NCBI GenBank assembly: GCA_022393335.1
Contig: JAJEKB010020254.1
Span: 199,508 to 263,507 of the forward strand
Source: Macrotrachela quadricornifera
Taxonomy: Eukaryota; Rotifera; Eurotatoria; Philodinida; Philodinidae
Direction: 5' to 3'
Length of the DNA stretch: 64,000 nt
This document shows positions 55,461 to 64,000 of this stretch, piece after piece. Under the pieces are notes generated by a model that was given only the letters and a program-made list of their open reading frames with translations, searched no databases and was not told where the DNA came from. How positions within the stretch are numbered: the stretch's first letter is position 1; the number at the start of each line of letters is the position of its first letter. The position numbers and the translations under genes were made by a program.

Positions 55461-56540
55461 TCATAAACTTATATGTTAGTGAGTGAAAGCGAATTTCCAA
55501 ATGAACAAAATTTAAAATATAATGGATGATGAATTTATTTTTTTGGTTTCATTTTAGTCAGTCCTTATGCATTCATATATATAAGTTCAGCACTTGGATG
55601 TGAATATATGAACGAAGAAGAACGAGAGAAAAAAGACTGTACAGAAGACGCAACTGGTAGCAGCACATACAATTGATACAAGATGCACTACAACTGATAC
55701 TTCCTCGTTATAGTTCATATATTAATAAATAAAGGAGATATAGACAAAATAACGAGGAGGGGGGCAATTCATTGGCCCCCATAGTATAATTATGAAGTAT
55801 ATAAGATCCTTGGTTGTGAGAGTACACAGAATAGACACAGTTAATTTATGTGAATGACGAATTCAAAATTATTTATTAGAGCGGATGGAATAAGAGACTA
55901 AAGGTATTGAATAAAATAATCACAATTACTTAAGTATAATGATGCACTCCTTCATAGTGTTACATTAGAAAGTTGAATTCATCTATTCGATTCTTGTATT
56001 GAATGGCGTAGGCAGCCTTAGGTAATTGTCCAATGCTAAAAAATATTGATATATATGTGTTCGCACACTTAAGTGATATTATTTTAAAATTCCTTCCCTA
56101 TAATGATTTAATCAAGTGATCGAGAAAAATCAATTAACGATATTTTCCAGTGAAGTGACTGTCGTATTTCACAATAATGACAATCTAACAGCATTTTTTC
56201 GTCAAAATACTTGTCAGACTGTTTAAAGTTCCTTAATAAAAGACATAAATGCATATTTATCTACTTTTTCTGACCACATAGAATCATATCAAATATTTTG
56301 TCTGATGAAAAAAAGACACAGAGACATTTATTATTATATAAATGAAATAGGTAGACTAACATTCGTTGCCACCACTCTTTATTGAAGAAGAATGATGATG
56401 ATTAGAATTGTCAGATAAGTCAAACAAATTGTTTTGACTGCACGGTCAAAGGAGACAATGGTACATATTTAATATCGTTGATTGATGTGACAAAGACAGT
56501 GATATTGTTGAAAACGACATATACAATCATTTCTATATTG
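55461..56540. other. Noncoding sequence within duplication copy 2
   Basis: Matches 23961-25335 except for a deletion of about 240 bp near 56290, a shorter G run (55757) and substitutions. Confidence 0.5.
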
Positions 56541-57525
56541 AAAAAAATGTGTATCGGAATGTCTGATTATGAACGAAAATGTGAATTACTTGATTCATTT
56601 GTTACTCGCTCGTACTCGCTATTTTACGAAGGAGCATTCTACTCATCTTGTGCTCTTTTTTCGCCTTTAGTTTCAACACAATCTGACACAATCTTTGTTC
56701 AAGTTGCCTATTGAACGTACTACCAACTTTATTTGCACATTCAAAAAATCGTCTTCAAGTATTGATTATCAGTTCGCATATCATAGAAACAAAATAGTGA
56801 TTGATTAACAGTTGAGCACCATATGGAAAAAAACAGGATAGTCGTTCCGAAAAAAGACTACTAAAAAATTTAGCTAGAATTTTATTATTCATCCACAGGA
56901 GTTTTCGTCCTAGAAAAGTAGTTACATCTTAGAAGTACTTATAATTAAATATTCATATTAACTAGAAAGCGAGATCTGAAATCTAAAGAAGATCGCTTTT
57001 CAATTGTCGATTATAAGTTCGTGAAAATTATGAAACTGATCTTGCGTTTAACAAAGATATAGCAACCATACGATGAAATAAGATCAGAGAGTACTGAATG
57101 GATATTGCTATCCATTCATCTTAGATGTACAGTATAAACAGTACAGCGTTACCTCAAAAAAAAAAGATATGTCTAATACTGGTTGTTTCTAGGTGAAGAT
57201 GTCATGTCAATTCGAGAGCATCTCAATGCTGTTGAAATGCTATCCAGATCTAACTTTATCTCAATTTTAAAACAACGTATCGATGCTGGTGATCAGCTTC
57301 TTCAAACTCATCTTGAAAAAGAAACTACTGATTTATCCAACATTGAACAATAAGCTTTTCTTGTTCCGATTTGTTGATTCAGATTCAAATGAAATTTGTG
57401 AAGATTTTCTTGCATTTATACCGACTATCTCTTCAACTAGTGAAGCCATTACTGATCACATTTTGACAAGTTTAAAACAATATAAACTGAAGCCGAATAC
57501 ATGCATTGCAGTTCTCACACCTTAA
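56541..57525 (+). pseudogene. hAT-superfamily transposase (ZMYM1/DUF4371-like) pseudogene, copy 2
   Basis: Shorter than the relic at 25336-26790. A deletion joins CELLDSFVT directly to RSYSLFYEGAFYSSCALFSP, so the KPFRP part is missing and the first Cys of the TTF zinc finger is changed to Tyr. After the copy-specific insert come MSIREHLNAVEMLSRSNF, LKQRIDAGDQLLQTHLEK, a stop, and ICEDFLAFIPTISST with the LTSLKQYKLKPNTC part. Confidence 0.55.
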
Positions 57526-58836
57526 ATCTTTCTCTTGTCGATTTATGTACAAATTGCTTTTATGATATTCAAATAGGATATATTGTATTGTTTCTCTTGC
57601 ATCTCGATATCAGCCCACATCATGTTACGTTAAATACTGATGGCATGCTAAACGAAAATAAATCGATGTTTACCTGAGTCGAACAAAATTTAGACTCAAC
57701 TGAGAAATATTTGCAACGTAGGCAGAATCGAGCAACATTTGTGGATGCTAAGAAAATAATTTCTGCACGAAATTGATACTATGATAAAGTTATATGCGCC
57801 TTACTCCATCGCGAATGAATAGATTGGTCATGTACACATCAATCGAATCAATGACACAGAGTAATGAGCAGAAAAGTAATAATAGATACAGTGATCATTG
57901 CATCAGTAGTCGTTGAGATGAGATAACAGTAAAAATAACAGTATTAGTTGTTGATAAAAACCGAAGACATATATTGTCAGTGCAGATGCTTTTCAATAGT
58001 TGATGTGGTGCTTCATTAAAATATGATGTCAAGCGTGACCATATTAAAGAACATAATATTAATATTTGAATACTGTAGGAAATTCGAAGTGCATCAATCG
58101 TTCATAAACCGCCATATACAAAGATAGAGCTCGAACCCAAGTTTCATTACAAGTCAACGGATAGAGAATGCGCTCGTACTTGTAAATATAGTTTGTTTTG
58201 ATCCACGTGCATCATAAAATAGCCCCAAATCATAGTAATGATGTTACCTCAAGTGTCTTGTCATGTCTGTCCAGCGATGAGAAGCAATCATCTATTCTGT
58301 TTTTTTGCGAGCTCGAAGCATCTTTTCCAAAATTTACAATGAGTCTTCCAATATTTTCTTTCTTGGTTTATCATTTTAACTAAAACTAAAATCAAATTCA
58401 TCCAGTTCGCATCTTTCGAATAAAAAAAATATTACGACTTCTAGCCTTTAGAATACCGACAATATATAGTACGACTTTTTTCAGAAACTTTTACAATGTT
58501 CCTTATGTGTGACAATGACTATTTATATCCACGAACTTTTGCTAAATTCTTATCTTGTATTATAAATCATACTAAATATATCGGTTAGTTCAAGAAATCG
58601 CATGCCATTTTATAATCTCTCTTTTAATTTAAGTTTCATCATTGAATAATTAAAGTATAACAGAAAAACTTTAACAGCAAAACATTTTCAAAAACTCTCT
58701 TGTACTATCAAATGGATGAACTCTTGTTCATTGATATAGCTTCAAAATGGAATATCATCTGTTTCATGAAAATTCACTTCCAACTGTTTACGTTCCATTT
58801 ACGTAACCTAACCAGAGGAAATTTCTCTATTTATAT
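57526..58836. other. Noncoding sequence, highly conserved with copy 1
   Basis: Matches about 26791-28109. The part from 58240 to 58680 is nearly identical to its partner, clearly closer than the rest of the duplication. Confidence 0.6.
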
Positions 58837-58843
58837 CCTCAAG

Positions 58844-61800
58844 CAGGGGTCGTAGCGACATGTATTCCAAAATCAGAAAGCAGGACAGGAACTTTTTTTT
58901 TTTAAATCAGGAATTTTGATAAAAGTCAGGAAAGGTAAACTTTCTTCTAATATTGCTTTTCTCGAGTAAAATCGACGTCAAAGAAAGTGCAATAATAACA
59001 GCTTGTACCAATCAAAATACAGGTTTCTACAAGTAAGCACTAAAGCTGTTTAAAACAGTGTGAATCATATATAAACTTATTCTTTTATTTAGGTTTATAT
59101 ACTTTTCGTTCTGCTTTGTCTATTTCTTTTCGTTCTCTTCTATTGTCATACTTTTATTCTTTGTTGTTATTCTCTGCATATATAAGGTAACTATTATCTT
59201 ACATTGATTTGATTTTGAAAAATGTATCCCTTCAACTAAATATTTTCTGATGCCGAAAAGTACAACGTTTTGTTCAAAATGGTTGCAAAAACCAGATAAT
59301 ACTGGTAGAGTGAGTTCTCGATGGCTTAAACAAGGTAAAACTACCAGTTCATTTCAATGTATCGTATGCAATTCAAGTGATCTTAGTTGTGCTAATGGAG
59401 GATTGGCTGATTTAAAGAAACATTTTAATCGACCAAAATATATTCAATGTATGAAAGATGTGTTTGGTTCTATTTCACTTACAGCATCAAATAATCAATC
59501 ATTACTTTTATCGAAAAATAAAGATGATAATAATACATGTATAGATACAGGATCTATCGATGAAAATACAACAAAAATACCTTTTGTTACTGTTGGAAAA
59601 GAACAACGAGCATTAACATATGATGATAGTAAGTATTTACAATTACTATTCACTATTTTTATAGCATTTTTCATGACACTATCCAATGTGTATGATGATG
59701 AGGAACCATCACAGTATGAGAGGGAACTTGACTGAATAATGTTAGATATTTTAATGTAGTCATAGAGAGGAGCAAGAAAAAAAATGAATATATCATAGAC
59801 ACGACACTTTAAAGGAAGAAGAAAATAATGTATCGATCACTATAGTCATCAGTGTATTTCATTGACTGATATTTGAAATTCTTTTTTTCTACAGATAAAT
59901 TTGCTGCTGAAGTAAAAGTTCACTTCTCTAAAATTATATAAAGTAATATTCTGTATGCATATTAGAAATAAAATGATAGAAATAAATCTAATGAAATTAC
60001 TATATAAGAAATCTATTATGCTTATTTTGTCTTTAGAAATCACTCGAGCTGAATGTATATGGTCAATGGCAACTGCACAACTTGGTATTTCATTTAATTC
60101 ATCACAATTTCTACCAGAAATTTTTCGATCAATGTTCCCTGATAGTCAAATTGCTGCTGATTATTCATTACGTTCACGAAAATTATCTTACGTCATTTCA
60201 CATGGGACTGGTTATTATTTCACGAACGAATTAATTAAAGATGTATGTAAAGCTTATGGATTTACATTGCTTTTTGATGAAACAACTATTGCCGGTGTTC
60301 GTAAACAATTGGATATTTTTTTTCGATATTAGTCAGAAACCAAAAATTTTATATGTGTTCGTTTTTATAAAAGTATTATTCTTGTTCATGCCACGGCTGA
60401 TATAATTTCTCGCTCCATCATTGATTCATTGAAAGCTGATGGGATTGATATTACAAAAATATTGATGCTTGGTATATCGTTTTTTTGTCGTTTTCTCATA
60501 TCATAAATTTTATTCGTATAGGAAGAGATAATCCAAATGTTAATAAGCCAATTGAAGAAATTCTTAATAAAGAAGTAATTGCGGAAAGAAAAAAAAAGTA
60601 ATGTTTTTTGATTGCTTTACCATATCTATTTTTTGTTAAATATTGTACAATAGATGTTCATCTGCACCAACATTTGGTATTATTTAAATTGGTTCATGTC
60701 CATTACATATTATACACGGTTCTTTTCGAAAAGATATTAAATCCACATCATGGTCAATTGATGAAGCACTTAATGATATTTGGTTTTGGTTTTCACGTTC
60801 TGCTGCTCGTCGACAAGATTTTAAATTAGTTGCTGCTAGTATAAACGAAGTTTATGCTCGATTTGTTAATCATTTTATTGATACTCGATGGGTTGAAGTA
60901 GGTCCTGTTGTTGAACGTGTTGTTGATCAATGGGTTATTAATAAAGAATATTTTCTTGTATATTTACCAACAACAGATAAAAAGCTTGAATCGAATACAA
61001 AATACCAAAGTATCAAAACTGTATTAAATGATAATTTTACACTTGTTAAATTTCATTTTATTCTCTTCTTATATCGAACATTATTTAAAAAAGTGCTGAC
61101 ATGGTTGCACCAAGAACAAGCATTGATACATTTGCTTTATGATGAATGTTACAATTTATTACATAATGTATTGTTATCATTTGTTAAAGAAGAAGTTTTG
61201 AAGGGTAAAAATGGAATTGAACTATTGTCTATTTCTTTTGATCTTCAAAACAATCAAAAGAAAAATTTGAATATTGATATTGGTGAAACTACTAGAATAC
61301 ATATTAATAGTTTAACAGTCAATGAAAAAACTATCTTTTTTCAAGATGTTCGACAAGTTTATTCTACAATAACAGTAAGTTACTGATGCAAAATATATTT
61401 TACATTTTTTGATGTTTCAGAAAGAATTGATTAAAACATTACCAACGAATAATGACTTTTTACGACGTTTGCGATGTCTTCAATGGTCATCCCGAAACGA
61501 ATCATCAAGAACTAGTATCATGTACCTTGCAAGAAATCTTCCACATTTATTAACAAATGAAGAAGTTGATCGAGTTGGTGTTGAATGGCGCGTGTATGAA
61601 ATCGCTGATGTATCTGACGAATGGATTAAAAGAAGTAACAGCTCATTGAACGATGTTGTTGAATATGTACCAATTGATGAATATTGGCACCATGTTTTTT
61701 CTACTTATACACCGATTGGTACACCACAATATGTAGCATTAACTAAACTCGTCAAATGCTGATTGTCTGTATCACATGGAAACAGTGATGTAGAGAGAGG

Positions 61801-62620
61801 TTTCTCTCAAAACAATCATCTTGTATCCGATGAACGTTCATCCTTAAATGAAGTATCTATCAATCGTTTACGAGCTACATGTGATGGTGTTAAATTCTTT
61901 GGTGGTGGTAAAGTTCATATGGTAAATAAGCATTTGACTTATTCGTAATCTAATAATTGTTTTTAAGGTACCAACAACAGCTACTTTGATTTCGAATGTA
62001 AAAGATGCACATTCACGTTATGTGAAAGCTAATGAAGAACAAAATAAAATACTCAATAACGTGCGTTGTGGTAATGAAAAACGTGCTTCTGATGCTGAAT
62101 AAGGACATTTAGAAGAAGAAGAAACTGAACTATGAAACCAACAAAAAATTTTACAACAAGATTTAGTGAGTGCAATGAAAATGTTGGAAGAAGGAAGTAC
62201 AAGACTTGCCACAGCCGTGAATAGTAAAGATTTTAATGATGTTGGTACAGCTGAATTACTTGTAACTGCTGCTAATGCTAAATTATCTATTTTGAAAGCT
62301 CAATTACTTGAGAATAGTGAAACTTTAAACCGAATGAGAAAAAAAAAGAAAAAATGAATGATGAAAGTAAACATTTTTTTTACAAGTTGTGTTGTTTTTG
62401 TTAAAAATATTGTATAATATATAATGTTTTAATATGCATTTTGAAAATAAATTAAGATAAGACTATTATAATATGTCATGATAAGGCGAATATAATGACT
62501 ATGCGAATGAATTATGAAAAATCAGGAAAAATTCAGGATTTTTGACCAAAATTAGGAAAAACAGGACGTTTTTTCAAAAATCAGGAAAAAAACAGAAAAG
62601 TAGTACGGCTGCGAGGCCTG
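58844..62620. mobile_element. hAT transposon, about 3.78 kb, inserted in duplication copy 2
   Basis: The left end CAGGGGTCGTAGC (58844) and right end, complement CAGGCCTCGCAGC (ending 62620), are inverted with two mismatches in 13. The flanks are cctcaagc at 58837-58844 (last base shared with the element) and cctcaagc at 62621-62628. The paralogous copy at 28110-28117 has this sequence once, uninterrupted, which proves an insertion. Subterminal regions carry repeated ATCAGGAAAA words in both orientations. The element holds a spliced transposase gene on the plus strand. Confidence 0.85.
59250..62357 (+). pseudogene. hAT transposase with BED-like N-terminus and C-terminal coiled coil, recently inactivated
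   Basis: From ATG 59250: WLKQGKTTSSFQCIVCNSSD and ADLKKHFNRPKY (C-x2-C...H zinc-finger-like), up to YDD, a donor GTAAGT at 59631 and a likely acceptor at 59894 giving NKFAAEVKVHF. After another acceptor (CTTTAG near 60036) ITRAECIWSMATAQLGISFN, SRKLSYVISHGTGYYF and LLFDETTIAG (likely first catalytic Asp) follow. A TAG at about 60330 is followed by ETKNFICVRFYK. An intron lies at 60472-60521. Then come CPLHIIHGSF-like and WFWFSRSAARRQDFK segments, EYARFV-type helices, and the hAT dimerisation signature SHGNSDVERGFSQNNHLVSD followed by SLNEVSINRLRA. A C-terminal extension (62166-62357: MKMLEEGSTRLATAVNSKDF ... LLENSETLNRM, poly-Lys end) looks like a coiled coil. Only a few stops and frameshifts interrupt it (about 60330, 60600, 61760, 62100), so decay is recent. 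Confidence 0.7.
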
Positions 62621-62842
62621 CCTCAAGCATTCTTTATAACCAAGAATTATTCTTTTTTATGAATTTCTTTTTATTTTCAAACAAATACAAAAAATCAATT
62701 AGAATTTCTCTTTGACAAATTCAATATTCATTTGTAAAATCGAAAAATTAGCATGATCTGCAGGCATTGAACGTTGTAGTACTTCAAGAACACGCTCAAG
62801 ATATGGAACTACTTTTGAATAATCCTCCATTTTGAACTACAT
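62621..62842 (-). pseudogene. Detached last TPR unit of the second ART-TPR gene
   Basis: In frame with the gene that ends at 62843, but after TAG, ATG, TAG, the minus strand reads FKMEDYSKVVPYLERVLEVL and RSMPADHANFSILQMNIEF, the normal end of this protein type. Stops at the same two codons exist in copy 1 (TAA and TAG), so the truncation predates the duplication. Confidence 0.6.
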
Positions 62843-63984
62843 CTATTCGATAGCCTGGCAAGAAGTAGGCATATCAGAACGATATGGAGGAAGAATTTTT
62901 TGTTTTATTTCGATTGCTTTTTCAAAATACGAAAGCCCTTTTGAGTTTTCACCCATCTTCCTATACACTAAACCGATGTTGTTATAAGTAGAAGACAACT
63001 GGGGATAATTTGAAGAAGGAGTTTCCTGCAGAATTTCAAGCGCTGTTTCATAGTACGAAAGTGCTTTAGAGTAGTCACCCATGTCTTGATATAACCATCC
63101 AATGTTATTGTATGAGGTGCTCAAATGAGGATGATTTGTGGGAAGAGATTTTTGTTGAATTTCAAGTGCTTTTTCAAAATATGAAAGTGCTTTCGAATAG
63201 TCACCCATGTCTTTGTACGTCGCTCCGATGTAGGTGTAAGAAATACCTAAATGAGGATGATTTGTGGGAAGAGTTTTTTGTTGAATTTCAAGTGCTTTCT
63301 CATAATATGAAAGTGCTTTTGAATATTCATTCAACTTGTAATACATTACTCCGATGTTGCTGTAAGAAATAGCCAAGTCAGGATGACTTGTGGGAAGAGT
63401 TTTTTGATAGATTTCAAGTGCTTTCTCAAAATATGAAAGTGCTTTTGAATAGTCATCCATGTCTTTGTACAACGCTCCGATGTAGCTGTGAGAAATAGCC
63501 AAAGCAGGATGATTTATGGGAAGACTATTTTCTTGAATTTCAAGTGCTTTTTTACAATATGAAAGTGCTTTTGAATATTCATCCATCTTGTAATACATTA
63601 CTCCGATGTTATTATAAAAAATAGCCAAATCAGGATGATTTGTGGGAAGTGTGTTTTCTTTAATTTCAAGCGCTTTTTCACAATATGAAAGTGCATTCGA
63701 GTAGTCACTCATGTCTTTATACAATGCTCCGATATTGTTGTAAAAATCAGCCAAATGAGGATGATTTGTGGGAAGAATGTTTTCTTGGATTTCAAGTGCT
63801 TTTTCATAATATAAAAGCGCTTTCGAGTAATCACCCATATCTTTATAAAACCTTCCCATGTCGCTGTATGAGGCTGCCAAATGAGGATGATTTGTGGGAA
63901 GAATGTTTTCTTGAATTTCAAGTGCTTTTTCACAATATGAAAGTGCTTTCGAGTAGTCACCAATATTTTTATAGAGCCCTCCAA
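62843..63984 (-). CDS. ART-TPR protein, second copy, C-terminal TPR part (runs off the window)
   Basis: The frame is open from the window edge to a TAG at 62845-62843 (about 380 codons). It consists of nine or so 42-residue kinesin-light-chain-like TPRs of the pattern DYSKALSYFEKALEIQQK / LPTNHPHLGISYTYIGATYK, ending PPYRSDMPTSCQAIE. The ART domain, if present, lies beyond the window. Compared with the copy at 28500-31760 the order of unit subtypes differs, so the array was rearranged in at least one copy. This copy retains one more in-frame TPR at its end. It is a likely scaffold for protein binding in the cytosol. Confidence 0.75.
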
Positions 63985-64000
63985 TGTTGTTGTAAGAAAG

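Larger units (their letters stand above)
53424..63984. repeat. Segmental duplication, copy 2 (partner 21607-29600), runs off the window
   Basis: Direct copy of the left block: the dioxygenase gene, its flank, the DDE relic, the ZMYM1/DUF4371-like relic, the long conserved noncoding stretch and the end of an ART-TPR gene in the same order and strands. Specific to copy 2 are an insert at about 56790-57065, a deletion that fuses the DSFVT and RSYSLFYE parts of the transposase relic near 56605, and the hAT at 58844-62620. Confidence 0.85.

Noticed and set aside
62018..62212. Ser/Leu-rich minus-strand frame
   Set aside because: Antisense of the coiled-coil end of the hAT transposase.
1..64000. 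tRNA genes, rRNA genes, CRISPR arrays, bacterial operons or promoters
   Set aside because: No B-box-like GGTTCGAATCC in a cloverleaf context, no rRNA core sequence and no evenly spaced conserved direct repeats. Introns and TE types point to a eukaryote.

Overview
This is an AT-rich eukaryotic (animal) window. It most resembles a bdelloid rotifer genome (Rotaria or Adineta type). The evidence is a protein pairing an arginine-type ADP-ribosyltransferase (ART) domain with kinesin-light-chain-like TPRs, a caspase-like gene with a 63-bp GTAAGT...TAG intron, a divergent class A GPCR, a fungal-type 2-oxoglutarate dioxygenase gene without introns, and many decayed DNA transposons. The assignment is inference from family content; no rRNA, tRNA or mitochondrial marker was recognised. 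Several apparent ORF starts are not ATG, so I moved starts to the first ATG where a gene looked real.

Layout. 0-21 kb: a GPCR on the minus strand; a decayed zinc-finger-type gene; a Cys-rich terminal exon on the minus strand; an intact two-exon caspase-like gene; and a PARP/ART-fold gene whose first codons are cut off by a 1.86-kb hAT-like element, which itself carries an 0.9-kb TA-flanked MITE built of five related units. Relics of a DDE transposase, a piggyBac transposase and unidentified coding DNA follow. 21.6-31.8 kb: copy 1 of a segmental duplication, containing the dioxygenase gene, transposase relics and the full-length ART-TPR gene. 33-53 kb: a repeat island with several minisatellites, two diverged arrays of an ~82-bp satellite sharing one leader and one tail, a hAT-type MITE with a perfect 8-bp target duplication, a TTAA-bounded 1.34-kb fold-back palindrome, a second fold-back, and two divergently oriented relatives of one unnamed protein family (one intact, one pseudogene). 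53.4-64.0 kb: copy 2 of the duplication in the same orientation, interrupted by a 3.8-kb hAT transposon whose empty site is visible in copy 1.

How the parts relate. The single-copy genes do not form a pathway. The window is a paralogous duplication around a repeat-dense core. It can be read as a history: transposons decayed in the ancestor, the block was duplicated, the copies diverged with a probable conversion tract in the dioxygenase gene, then a hAT entered one copy and a 1-bp deletion shortened the ART-TPR gene in the other.
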